Source of the DNA: an uncultured Prevotella sp.
GTDB taxonomy: Bacteria; Bacteroidota; Bacteroidia; Bacteroidales; Bacteroidaceae
Length of the DNA: 30,836 bases
Assembly: GCA_900770395.1 (NCBI GenBank)
Contig: CAAGKM010000038.1
Span: forward strand, 1-30,836
Direction of reading: 5' to 3'
A model generated the notes under the pieces. It saw nothing but the letters and a program-made list of their open reading frames with translations, was not told the DNA's origin and did not search any database. Each line of letters begins with the position of its first letter. Positions within the stretch are counted from its first letter, which is position 1. Positions 1 to 8,077 of this stretch are shown piece by piece. The position numbers and the translations under genes were made by a program.

Positions 1-19
1 ACGTGTGCTCTTCCGATCT
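1..19 (+). other. Illumina adapter remnant
   Basis: The first 19 bases, ACGTGTGCTCTTCCGATCT, match the 3' end of the Illumina TruSeq Read 2 adapter as I know it. They are most likely residual library sequence at a contig end, not genome. Native sequence probably begins at base 20. It continues with a 14-bp palindrome, GTTTTATATAAAAC (25-38), just past the stop codon of the first gene. Confidence 0.93.
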
Positions 20-43
20 CAGAAGTTTTATATAAAACGGTAT

Positions 44-1021
44 TTATATGGTTGGAATCCACTTGTCATTAATTCCAAACACGTTTTCAATCGTAATCTT
101 TGCCGCCTCTTTCTTTGTGAGCAGCTTGCTCCATGTGGCGCGGTTGGCTGTGGCGGCTCCCTCACCTCTGTTGTTGTACTCAAGATAGCGTGCGGTGCTC
201 ATGCGCTCCTTCTGCCAGTGGTGCCATCCTTCGGGACGGATGTGCTTGCCCATGTCGCAGTTCATGAAAAGAGTGTAGCCATAGTCACGCCACGGACGTC
301 CAAGATAAACCTTGTCCACACCTTCGGCGCAGGTCAGACGGCAGTTGTTGAACACATAACCTACAGCCACGTCTTTGGGGGTTGATGCTGCTGTGATGTA
401 TGAGTTGGTGCGGCTGAATATGTCACAGTTCTCAAACCATGCGGTGGATGGACCGAAGATGAAATCAGTGGTTCCCTCGATGAGACAGTCCTTGAAGAAC
501 AGACGGGTGCCTGCTCTGCCAGTGTAGATAGTGTCCTGATTGCCGAGAATGCGGCAGTTGATGAACACCAGTTTGTCGCCCTCAGTGTGGAGTGCCACTG
601 CCTGTCCGAGTTTTGCGGCATTGTTCTCGATGGTGATGTTCTTGAATGTTATCATGCTGCCGTCCACTTTCACCGTGTAGGTGCGGAATGTTCCCATGTT
701 GCGGTCGGTGCCTGGAATCTTGATGTTGGCGTGGTCGTCCCATGTTATGATTGTGCCTTCCTTGCTCTCGCCGCAAATCTCAATGTTCTGCAGCCATGCA
801 GGAATGACGAGCTTTTCTTTATATGTTCCGTTTTTCACATAGATAACTTTATGGTAATCCATAAATGCCCGGCAAACCTCGATTGCCTCGTCAACGGTGC
901 GGAACTGTCCTGTGCCGTCGCGTGAAACCACGATTGTGTCAGGATTGTCATACTGACTTGCCGCCATCCCTGTGATAGCGGTCATAGCCATTGCAGCAAG
1001 TGCGATTAATTTCTTTTTCAT
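44..1021 (-). CDS. Secreted pectin methylesterase (CE8 family)
   Basis: This 325-residue protein should remove methyl esters from homogalacturonan in the periplasm or outside the cell. A signal peptide is clear (residues 1-21, MKKKLIALAAMAMTAITGMA, ending AMA/GMAA). The right-handed beta-helix fold of the family is indicated by GQAVAL (Q140), GNQDTIYTG (Q162, D163), TDFIFG (D186) and YLGRPW (R242). These are the oxyanion Gln, acid/base Asp, nucleophile Asp and Arg of pectinesterases, so all catalytic residues are present. The length is normal for a single-domain enzyme. The gene lies 69 bp downstream of rel on the same strand, but I see no functional link, and no TAnnTTTG promoter is evident in the gap. 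Any partner pectinase genes would lie beyond the contig end. Confidence 0.93.
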   Translation of the reverse strand: MKKKLIALAAMAMTAITGMAASQYDNPDTIVVSRDGTGQFRTVDEAIEVCRAFMDYHKVIYVKNGTYKEKLVIPAWLQNIEICGESKEGTIITWDDHANIKIPGTDRNMGTFRTYTVKVDGSMITFKNITIENNAAKLGQAVALHTEGDKLVFINCRILGNQDTIYTGRAGTRLFFKDCLIEGTTDFIFGPSTAWFENCDIFSRTNSYITAASTPKDVAVGYVFNNCRLTCAEGVDKVYLGRPWRDYGYTLFMNCDMGKHIRPEGWHHWQKERMSTARYLEYNNRGEGAATANRATWSKLLTKKEAAKITIENVFGINDKWIPTI

Positions 1022-1074
1022 TGTTTTTTGTAGTTAGTTCTGTTTGTTTTTGTATGTCTTTGTTTTTTTGCAAT

Positions 1075-1104
1075 TACAGCTGAATTTAGTTTAATTCAGC
1101 TGTA
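1075..1104. repeat. 12-bp perfect inverted repeat over the rel stop codon
   Basis: TACAGCTGAATT (1075-1086) and AATTCAGCTGTA (1093-1104) are perfect reverse complements around a 6-base loop. The TAA stop codon of rel falls at the loop edge. On the minus strand the hairpin is followed by an A-rich stretch, not a U-tract, so it is not a canonical intrinsic terminator. It could stabilise the rel 3' end or partly separate rel from the pectinesterase gene. Confidence 0.6.
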
Positions 1105-3370
1105 TCACACTCTCAATGCCTTCTACATTCTTGAGGTTCTTTAGAATCGTTTGCAGTCCGTTGCGGTCGTGGATTCTCAATATGAATTTAGCATCGAACA
1201 AACCGTCTTTGCAGTCGATGTCCACCTTCTTAATGTCTACATTCAGATCATTGCTTATCACTTCCACAACATCATGCAGCAGACCTATGCGGTCGAGACC
1301 GCTCATCTGAATGCCTCCCTCGAAGAATATTGTCTTGTGCATTTCCCATTTTGCGTCGAGCAGGCGGTTGCCGTAGCTTGTCTTCAGTTTCGATGCCACT
1401 TTGCATGAGCGTTTGTGAATCTCAATGCGGTTGTTGCTGTCGATAAATCCGAGAATATCGTCACCGGGTATAGGGTGACAGCAGTGCATGAAGCGGTATT
1501 GGCGAATATTGTCGTCGGTGATGATAATCGGTTTCTTTTTGTTGAAATCCTTTGTCACCACAAACAGTTCTTCCTCCTTTTGTTTCTCTTCTTTCAGTTT
1601 CTTCTTGCTTTGCTTGAGGAACGGCACATATTTTTTCCATCCCTTTTTGCCTACACCCTCGTTCTTGCCGCCGTTAAACAGTTCCTCAATATCCTTTTCG
1701 CCAAGGATAATGGTTTTTTCTCCCAGTTGGCGGAAGAAGTCGTTGCGGTCCTTTACGTCGTGAAGCGATGCAAGACGGTCGATGACTATGCTGCTGTACT
1801 CAATCTCGTTGTTTTTGAGGAAAGCGTTCAGGGTGTTCTCGCCGATTTTCTGTATCTCGCGGGTCTCATGGCGCAGTATTGCCTGTATTTTGGCTTTTGC
1901 CTTGGCGGTATATACAAAGTTTATCCATGCCGGCTGTACATGCTGTGCCTTTGCGGTGAGTATCTCCACCTGGTCGCCGCTCTTCAGCTTGTGGCTCAGC
2001 GGCACAAGCTTGTGGTTCACCTTTGCACCGATGCAATGGCTGCCGAGGAAGGTGTGTATTGTGAATGCGAAGTCCAGTGCGGTGCAGTCGGCTGGCATAA
2101 TCTTTATCTCGCCTTTGGGCGTGAACACGAAAATCTCGTTGGCAAAAAGGTTGAGCTTTATTGCATCGAGAAAATCCATTGCGTCGGGCTGCGGGTCATC
2201 GAGAATCTCCTTGATTGTGTTGAGCCAGTCGTTCAGCTCGTTCTCGTCCTCGCTAAATTCAGCGTTCTCGCCGTCCTTATATTTCCAGTGGGCTGCCAGT
2301 CCCTGCTCAGCTACCTCATCCATGCGGTCGCTTCGTATCTGCACCTCAATCCACCGGCCCTGCTTTGACATAAGTGTCACCTGCAGTGCCTGATAGCCGT
2401 TCGCCTTTGGATGGTTGAGCCAGTCGCGCAGACGGTCGGGATGGCTCTGATATAGTTTTGTAAGTGCCACATATATGTTGAAGCACTCATTGATTTCGTT
2501 CTCGCGGTTCTGTGGGGTGAAGATTATCCGCACGGCGAGGATGTCATAGATTTCCTCAAAGGTGACGTGCTTGTTCTGCATCTTGTTCCAGATGGAGTAG
2601 GGGGTCTTCACCCTTTCCTTGATGGTGTATTTTATGCCCATCTTTTTGAGCGATTCCTCGATGGGCTGTGTGAACGAGTCGAACAGCTCATGGCGTTTCT
2701 CCTCGGTGTCGGCGAGCTTCTGAACAATGCTCTGGTATTTCTCGGGATGCTCATACTTGAAACTCAGGTTTTCCAGTTCGCTCTTGATTTTATTCAGTCC
2801 CAAACGGTTGGCGAGTGGCGCATATATATATAATGTCTCGCCGGCAATCTTGTATTGCTTGTTGGGAGCCTGCGATGCCAAGGTGCGCATGTTATGCAGA
2901 CGGTCGCAGATTTTTATGAGAATCACACGTATGTCGTCGCTCATGGTGAGCAGCAGTTTTTTGAAGTTCTCTGCCTGCGCCGATGCCTTCTCACCAAAGA
3001 TACCGCCGCTGATTTTTGTCAGACCGTCGACAATCTGTGCCACCTTCTCGCCAAACATGTTGCTGATGTCGTCAACGGTGTAGTCGGTGTCCTCAACAAC
3101 ATCATGCAGCAGTGCCGCACAGATGCTGGTGCTTCCCAGTCCAACCTCCTCGGCTGCTATCTGCGCTACAGCGATGGGATGCATGATATATGGCTCGCCC
3201 GACAGACGGCGCACTCCCTTGTGCGCTTGTCGTGCAAAGTTGAACGCTTTAGTTATGATATCCGTCTTTTTACGGTGGCGTGTGGCCTGATAGGTGTCAA
3301 TAAGATGCTGGAAGGCATCGTTCACCATTTTCTCATCAGCGGCATTGCGCATTGTCTCGTCGTCAGCCAT
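1091..3370 (-). CDS. rel: Bifunctional (p)ppGpp synthetase/hydrolase (RelA/SpoT)
   Basis: This 759-residue protein has the full long-RSH architecture and controls the alarmone (p)ppGpp in the cytoplasm. The HD hydrolase domain has H64, LLHDVVEDTD (H89, D90, E93, D94) and KICDRLHNMR. The synthetase domain covers about residues 240-365, with YDILAVRI (D276) and EVQIRSDRMDE (E342). A TGS domain (about 410-472) and a C-terminal ACT domain (about 690-759) follow. Both catalytic metal centres look intact, so dual activity is expected. One oddity: the synthetase motif usually written GYQSLH reads GYQALQ here (Gln330 in place of His). The gene starts 20 bp after mltD and is probably cotranscribed with the parAB run. 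Bacteroidetes often carry two RSH genes, so the relA/spoT label is uncertain. Confidence 0.95.
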   Translation of the reverse strand: MADDETMRNAADEKMVNDAFQHLIDTYQATRHRKKTDIITKAFNFARQAHKGVRRLSGEPYIMHPIAVAQIAAEEVGLGSTSICAALLHDVVEDTDYTVDDISNMFGEKVAQIVDGLTKISGGIFGEKASAQAENFKKLLLTMSDDIRVILIKICDRLHNMRTLASQAPNKQYKIAGETLYIYAPLANRLGLNKIKSELENLSFKYEHPEKYQSIVQKLADTEEKRHELFDSFTQPIEESLKKMGIKYTIKERVKTPYSIWNKMQNKHVTFEEIYDILAVRIIFTPQNRENEINECFNIYVALTKLYQSHPDRLRDWLNHPKANGYQALQVTLMSKQGRWIEVQIRSDRMDEVAEQGLAAHWKYKDGENAEFSEDENELNDWLNTIKEILDDPQPDAMDFLDAIKLNLFANEIFVFTPKGEIKIMPADCTALDFAFTIHTFLGSHCIGAKVNHKLVPLSHKLKSGDQVEILTAKAQHVQPAWINFVYTAKAKAKIQAILRHETREIQKIGENTLNAFLKNNEIEYSSIVIDRLASLHDVKDRNDFFRQLGEKTIILGEKDIEELFNGGKNEGVGKKGWKKYVPFLKQSKKKLKEEKQKEEELFVVTKDFNKKKPIIITDDNIRQYRFMHCCHPIPGDDILGFIDSNNRIEIHKRSCKVASKLKTSYGNRLLDAKWEMHKTIFFEGGIQMSGLDRIGLLHDVVEVISNDLNVDIKKVDIDCKDGLFDAKFILRIHDRNGLQTILKNLKNVEGIESVIQLN

Positions 3371-3390
3371 AATTATTATGTTTTAGGTGG

Positions 3391-4743
3391 TTATCTTACT
3401 CTGAGTTTCTTTCCTGCACGTATGTTGTTGCCTTTTATGCCGTTGAGGCGTTTCAGTTTCGCTACAGTGGTTCCGTTGCGTCTTGCTATCTCGGAAAGGG
3501 TTTGTCCCTGCTTGATGGTAACGTTTCTTCCGCCTCTTGTCTTGCCGCGTCTGCCGCTGCGTGAGCGTTTGCTCACTTTTGATGAGCTGCGGGTGTAGGT
3601 TGGCTCGTCGTTCACCTCAACTATAGGACGCTTGGTGATAAAGTCATCTTTACGGTAAGTGTACACAGAGTCTTCCATGTCGATAAACTTGCCTACGTCA
3701 GTCATAGCCAGTCTCACCGTCAAGTCCTCGCTCTCACCAGGGATGATGTCGTGACGATACTCCGGGTTTAATGCGCGCAGCTGGTCAATATCAAATCCGC
3801 ACACCTCTGCAATCTGTTGCAGATGTACGGTCTTTCTCACAGTCACAGTGTCGGTCTGTGCCGGCAGGCGTGTGGTCATCGGGCAGATGTTGTGCTCGCT
3901 ATAATATGTCATCACATAATTTGCTGCGATGAATGCCGGCACATATCCGCGTGTCTCTCTTGGCAGGTAAGGATATATTTTCCAGTAGTCCTTCTCGCCG
4001 TTGGCTCGGTGTATTGCCTTGTTTATTGTGCCTGGACCACAGTTGTATGCGGCAATCACAAGATTCCAGTCACCAAACACTTTGTATAAATCGCTCAGGT
4101 AATGTGCTGCTGCATATGATGCCTTCAGCGGGTCACGGCGCTCGTCAATGAGCGTATTCACCTTCAGGTCGTAGCGTTTGCCTGTTGTAATCATAAACTG
4201 CCACAGACCAGTGGCGCCAACTCTCGACACTGCGTTGGGATTGAGTGCCGACTCTATTATTGGCAGATATTTCAGCTCCAAAGGCAGTCCGTAGGTCTCA
4301 AGAGCCTCCTCGAATATAGGCATGTAGAAATTAGATGCTCCGAGCATGTAGCTCACCGAGTGGCGCAGACGTCCCGTGTAGCGGTCGATAAACTTGCGCA
4401 CCACTTCATTGTATGGCATCTCCATAGCTGTGGGCATACGCTTCAGACGGTCGATGTAGACCTCTGTCTCATATACAGGATTTACGTCTTTCATGCGGCA
4501 GTCTGGATCCTCTTCAAGATAAGTCTTCGACATGTAGAGACTCATCAGACTGTCAAGGTCGTAGGTCATTGCCTCGGGGAAGTCGATTACCTCGTCGTTA
4601 CCCTTGTCGTCCTTCACCACAATCTCGTCATCAGAAAGTGTAGTCTCGTCATCAGGTTCCTCACTGTTGTCAATCTGTGCCAGCGTCATGCTGTTGCCGG
4701 CAAAAAACATGCTTATTGTTGCGAAAAATATCTTTTTATACAT
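3391..4743 (-). CDS. mltD: MltD-like lytic transglycosylase with LysM domain
   Basis: This 450-residue exported murein hydrolase cleaves the glycan strand of peptidoglycan to give anhydro-muropeptides. It has a signal peptide (about 1-22, ending LAQ), an acidic low-complexity stretch, and then an SLT family 1 domain around 140-265. The catalytic Glu is E164 in PIIESALNPNA, followed by GATGLWQFM and AAYNCGPGTI. A basic Ser/Arg/Gly-rich linker leads to one C-terminal LysM domain (about 404-450, GQTLSEIARRNGTT) for peptidoglycan binding. It sits between the DUF5683 gene (30-bp gap) and rel (20-bp gap) in the presumed parAB operon, an order I know from other Bacteroidales. Confidence 0.93.
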   Translation of the reverse strand: MYKKIFFATISMFFAGNSMTLAQIDNSEEPDDETTLSDDEIVVKDDKGNDEVIDFPEAMTYDLDSLMSLYMSKTYLEEDPDCRMKDVNPVYETEVYIDRLKRMPTAMEMPYNEVVRKFIDRYTGRLRHSVSYMLGASNFYMPIFEEALETYGLPLELKYLPIIESALNPNAVSRVGATGLWQFMITTGKRYDLKVNTLIDERRDPLKASYAAAHYLSDLYKVFGDWNLVIAAYNCGPGTINKAIHRANGEKDYWKIYPYLPRETRGYVPAFIAANYVMTYYSEHNICPMTTRLPAQTDTVTVRKTVHLQQIAEVCGFDIDQLRALNPEYRHDIIPGESEDLTVRLAMTDVGKFIDMEDSVYTYRKDDFITKRPIVEVNDEPTYTRSSSKVSKRSRSGRRGKTRGGRNVTIKQGQTLSEIARRNGTTVAKLKRLNGIKGNNIRAGKKLRVR

Positions 4744-4773
4744 TCTATATTCTGTTTGTTTTTACTTCTTAAG

Positions 4774-5463
4774 TTAAAAATTCAAGCTGCATTGCAGTCC
4801 CACCGATGAGTTGTCCAACGGATTGGCGGATGTGAATGTGCTCTTGTTCTGCATAATTGTAGGCCGCACTTTCATGCTCAGGTCTTTTGAAATGTCAAAC
4901 TCCGACAGCTCTGCATCCACGTAAGCGTCGACCACCGATAGAGCGTAGACACCAATGAGACAGAAAAAACTTAAGTCACGCCACCGGCGGTATTTGTCCT
5001 TACGCTTCTTGAATATTGTCTTGTAACGCTCCATGTTCGACTCGTCAATGGTGTTGCCAAGGTGCAGGAACTTGTTGTAGCTCTGTGTGTTGGGGTCGCT
5101 GTCCATTATGTCAAGATATGCCTGCGAGTAGTCTTTATACATGGTGTTGTTCCATGTCATGGCATATATGCAGCCCATCATCCCTCCGTAGACTAACGGC
5201 AGTTTCCAGTATTTACGGTTGTATATCTGTCCTCCGCCCGGTATAACCAATGCCATCCACAATGCCTTTTGTGGTTTTGGAGTCCATGTGTTCCAGTCGC
5301 GTGGCACTTTCATCACAACAGCCGAGTCGCTCACGCTTATCGGCAGTTTTTTGCTGACAGCAGCCGAGTCGTTTTTTATTGTCTCTTGTTGTGCCGGCTC
5401 TTGTGCTGTGGCTTGCAGTATTGCGGCAACAGTCATCAGTAAGGCTGTTGCCAGTCTTTTCAT
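4774..5463 (-). CDS. DUF5683 domain membrane protein
   Basis: A protein of about 229 residues of unknown function, recognised as DUF5683. The core includes WTPKPQKALWMALVIPGGGQ followed by IYNRKYWKLP, and then hydrophobic segments (LVYGGMMGCIYAMTW, and LSFFCLIGVYALSVVDAYVDA). I chose the ATG at 5463 because it gives a clean signal peptide, MKRLATALLMTVAAILQATA. An in-frame ATG at 5478 lies immediately after the parB stop (TAAAATG) and is also possible. The earlier start at 5496 would overlap parB. It probably sits in the envelope, with a proline-rich N-terminal region after cleavage. The position after parAB and before mltD is conserved in the order, but no role in chromosome segregation follows from the sequence. 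Confidence 0.85.
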   Translation of the reverse strand: MKRLATALLMTVAAILQATAQEPAQQETIKNDSAAVSKKLPISVSDSAVVMKVPRDWNTWTPKPQKALWMALVIPGGGQIYNRKYWKLPLVYGGMMGCIYAMTWNNTMYKDYSQAYLDIMDSDPNTQSYNKFLHLGNTIDESNMERYKTIFKKRKDKYRRWRDLSFFCLIGVYALSVVDAYVDAELSEFDISKDLSMKVRPTIMQNKSTFTSANPLDNSSVGLQCSLNF

Positions 5464-5479
5464 GCTTACTGATATCATT

Positions 5480-6403
5480 TTAATTGTTGCGGGCATCCAG
5501 TGCGTTCATTATTTTTTCCAGTTGTTCCTCGTTGTCGAATGCGATGCTGATTTTGCCTTTACCCTTTGGCGAGCATGTCATCTGCACTTTTGTGCCGAAG
5601 AACTGTGCAAGCCTTTCTTTCAGCATATTAAATTCCTCGGGCAACTGTGTCTTTGAGGCAATTGTCTTGCTTCCCGACTTTATGTCCTCGCCGCTGTTGA
5701 GCATCTTCACCATTTCCTCAACCTGGCGCACTGAATAGTTCTTTTTCTGTATCTCGTGGAACAGGCGAAGCTGCATGCTCGGACTCTCAAGAGCCAGCAA
5801 CGCACGGGCATGCCCCATGTCTATATCCTTGTTCTTCAGCGCCATCTGCACTGGTGCCGGCAGCTTGAGCAGACGCATGAAGTTGGTCACTGCCGTACGG
5901 CTCTTGCCCACACGCTGTGATATTTTCTCCTGAGTCATTCCCGCTGTCTCGGCTAAGTGTTGGTAGGCGAGTGCTATCTCAATGGCGTTAAGGTCCTCGC
6001 GCTGGATATTCTCCACAAGCGCCATTTCCATCACACTCTCATCACTGGCTGTGCGGATATATGCCGGAACAGTGGTAAGACCGGCTAATTGTGATGCTCT
6101 CCAACGGCGCTCACCTGCTATTATCTGGTAGTGGTCGCTGTCCATCTGTCGCAGTGTGATAGGCTGCACAATGCCTATCTCCCTGATACTGTTTGCCAGT
6201 TCCTGCAATGCCTCCTCGTCAAACTCACGGCGTGGCTGGTTGGGGTTGGGAGTGATTTGTGTCACAGCCACCTCATTGATGCTCGACGAGCCTTGTGTCT
6301 TCAGCTCGCCTGTCTCTATTAGCGCGTCAAGTCCGCGTCCTGAGCCAATGTCGTCGAGTCCGCGGCCGAGCACGCTGCCGTTATATTTCTTTCTTACTGC
6401 CAT
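5480..6403 (-). CDS. parB: Chromosome-partitioning protein ParB (CTPase, parS-binding)
   Basis: This 307-residue ParB binds parS sites near the origin, loads as a CTP-dependent sliding clamp and works with ParA in segregation. The N-terminal CTP-binding domain has PNPNQPRREF (about 52-61), GIVQPITLR and the GERRWRA box (97-103), then ENIQREDLN (131-139). The helix-turn-helix is QEKISQRVGKSRTAVTNFMR (158-177). The C-terminal dimerisation domain ends in a Lys-rich segment and LEKIMNALDARNN. It starts 9 bp after the parA stop, so the two genes are tightly coupled. I did not find a convincing parS 16-mer in the window. Confidence 0.97.
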   Translation of the reverse strand: MAVRKKYNGSVLGRGLDDIGSGRGLDALIETGELKTQGSSSINEVAVTQITPNPNQPRREFDEEALQELANSIREIGIVQPITLRQMDSDHYQIIAGERRWRASQLAGLTTVPAYIRTASDESVMEMALVENIQREDLNAIEIALAYQHLAETAGMTQEKISQRVGKSRTAVTNFMRLLKLPAPVQMALKNKDIDMGHARALLALESPSMQLRLFHEIQKKNYSVRQVEEMVKMLNSGEDIKSGSKTIASKTQLPEEFNMLKERLAQFFGTKVQMTCSPKGKGKISIAFDNEEQLEKIMNALDARNN

Positions 6404-6412
6404 TTTTCTTGT

Positions 6413-7177
6413 TTACTTGTTTCTGCTTATAATCTCTTTCGCCAGAGCCAGGTGATTCTTTGTTCCCGTTGAGTCGGCATCATACAGAATCACAGGAAGA
6501 CCGTGACTTGGACTCTCGCTGAGCTTCACGTTACGCTGAATAACTGTCTTGAACACAAGTTCCTGGAAGTGGCGTTTCACCTCGTCGTAGATTTGGTTGG
6601 CGAGCCTAAGACGTGAGTCGTACATTGTCAGCAGGAATCCCTCAATCTCAAGCTTTGTGTTGAGTTTTGTCTTTATAATCTTTATGGTGTTGAGAAGCTT
6701 TGTGATACCCTCAAGGGCAAAATACTCACACTGCACAGGGATTATAACGGAGTCGGCTGCTGTGAGCGAGTTGACAGTGATGAGTCCAAGCGACGGGCTG
6801 CAGTCAATCAGAATATAGTCGTAGTCGTTGCGGATTGGTGCGAGCAGTTTTTTAAGCACGTTCTCGCGGTTTTCGAGATTAAGCATCTCGATTTCTGCTC
6901 CCACCAGGTCGATGTGACTTGGTATGATGTCAAGTCCGTCAATGTCAGTGGTGTATATTGCCTCTCTCACATCGGTGTTGTTGATGATGCACTCATAGAG
7001 TGAGCACTCCACATCCTTGATGTCTACACCGAGTCCGCTTGACGCATTAGCCTGTGGATCGGCATCGACCACTAACACTGTTTTTTCCAATGTTGCCAGC
7101 GATGCGGCGAGATTTATTGATGTTGTAGTTTTGCCTACACCTCCCTTTTGGTTTGCTATTGCTATGATTTTTGCCAT
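6413..7177 (-). CDS. parA: Chromosome-partitioning ATPase ParA (Soj)
   Basis: A 254-residue Walker-type ATPase that binds nucleoid DNA and moves ParB-parS complexes. The start is the ATG at 7177, giving MAKIIAIANQKGGVGKTTTS with the deviant Walker A motif near residues 10-17. An in-frame reading 18 codons longer, beginning at 7231, runs across the predicted promoter and is rejected. VVDADPQANASSGLG is the Walker A' region, and YDYILIDCSPSLG is Walker B. It has the size of chromosomal Soj proteins, without the N-terminal DNA-binding domain of plasmid ParA. First gene of the minus-strand run and divergent from surE. Confidence 0.97.
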   Translation of the reverse strand: MAKIIAIANQKGGVGKTTTSINLAASLATLEKTVLVVDADPQANASSGLGVDIKDVECSLYECIINNTDVREAIYTTDIDGLDIIPSHIDLVGAEIEMLNLENRENVLKKLLAPIRNDYDYILIDCSPSLGLITVNSLTAADSVIIPVQCEYFALEGITKLLNTIKIIKTKLNTKLEIEGFLLTMYDSRLRLANQIYDEVKRHFQELVFKTVIQRNVKLSESPSHGLPVILYDADSTGTKNHLALAKEIISRNK

Positions 7178-7220
7178 AGATTTATCCTGCAAATTGGTGT
7201 TTAATAATAAATTTACGCTG

Positions 7221-7228
7221 CAAAGATA
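7221..7228 (-). promoter_or_regulatory. Bacteroidetes -7 promoter element for parA
   Basis: The minus strand reads TATCTTTG here, a match to the Bacteroidetes sigma-ABfr -7 consensus TAnnTTTG, about 44 bases before the parA ATG. A TTTT run (7244-7247) lies near the -33 position but is not a perfect TTTG. Confidence 0.65.
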
Positions 7229-7270
7229 CACATTTTATGCGAGAAAACGTAATATTTAAACTTTTTTTCG

Positions 7271-7278
7271 TATTTTTG
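7271..7278 (+). promoter_or_regulatory. Bacteroidetes -7 promoter element for surE-lpxB
   Basis: TATTTTTG matches TAnnTTTG, 20 bases before the surE ATG, which leaves a very short leader. No clear TTTG is seen at -33. With the element at 7221-7228 it makes a compact divergent promoter region for parA and surE. Confidence 0.55.
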
Positions 7279-7298
7279 CGCCCGAAAACAGGAATTTT

Positions 7299-8069
7299 AT
7301 GAAAAAAGACAGACCTTTGATACTGATTTCCAACGATGACGGCTTTCGGGCAAAGGGAATAAACAGCCTCATTGAGATGCTGCGCCCCATTGGAAATCTT
7401 ATAGTTTGTGCTCCCGAGGGAGCACGTAGCGGATATTCGTGCGCTTTCTCTGCCACCTCACCTCTGTTCTTGAAAAAGGTGCGTGAGGAGGAAGGCTTGC
7501 AGGTGTGGTCGTGTAGCGGTACTCCTATCGACTGCGTGAAGCTGGCGCTCAGCGAGCTGTGCGGCGACCGTAAGCCCGACCTTGTGGTCAGCGGCATCAA
7601 CCATGGTGATAATGCCTCGGTGAACAGCCGATATTCAGGCACTATGGGAGCTGTGTTCGAGGGAGCGATGAAACGCATTCCCTCGGTGGCATTCTCGCTC
7701 TGCCGTTATGAGGAGGATGCCGACTTCAGCCCAATGGCAACCGTGGTGAAAAACGTTGTGCAGAAAGTGTTACAGGAGGGACTGCTTGATGGAGTATGCC
7801 TCAATGTCAACTGTCCAGGCACTCCTCCGTATAAAGGCATAAAGATTTGCCGTATGGCTAATGGCGACTGGGAGAACGAGGTGGTGAGAAGCCGCCATGC
7901 ACGCGGCTTCGATTACTACTGGCTTGTAGGTGAGTATCACAACTACGAGCCAGAGGCTGAGGATACCGACCGCTGGGCACTTGACCACGGTTATGTGGCA
8001 ATCACGCCGTCACAGGTGGACATTACCAACTATGAGACTATCGGCATAATGAAATCGTGGAATCTTTAG
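7299..8069 (+). CDS. surE: 5'/3'-nucleotidase SurE
   Basis: A 256-residue SurE-family survival protein and metal-dependent nucleoside monophosphatase. The metal-binding motif is SNDDGFRAKG near the N-terminus (N12, D13, D14 region). Family motifs VCAPEGARSG, GTPIDCVKLAL, PDLVVSGINHGDN (Asn metal ligand) and YSGTMGAVFEGA follow. Length and start are normal, with AGGAATTTT just before the ATG. The gene is first of a two-gene unit and ends 8 bp before lpxB. Confidence 0.96.
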   Translation: MKKDRPLILISNDDGFRAKGINSLIEMLRPIGNLIVCAPEGARSGYSCAFSATSPLFLKKVREEEGLQVWSCSGTPIDCVKLALSELCGDRKPDLVVSGINHGDNASVNSRYSGTMGAVFEGAMKRIPSVAFSLCRYEEDADFSPMATVVKNVVQKVLQEGLLDGVCLNVNCPGTPPYKGIKICRMANGDWENEVVRSRHARGFDYYWLVGEYHNYEPEAEDTDRWALDHGYVAITPSQVDITNYETIGIMKSWNL

Positions 8070-8077
8070 AGTAAAAA

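Noticed and set aside
1415..2368. 317-residue plus-strand frame opposite rel
   Set aside because: It is an antisense shadow of a well-supported gene, with Cys/Val/Leu-rich composition and no domain.
7178..7231. Eighteen extra N-terminal residues on ParA
   Set aside because: The segment covers the -7 promoter element, and ParA proteins start just before the Walker A strand, as the ATG at 7177 does.
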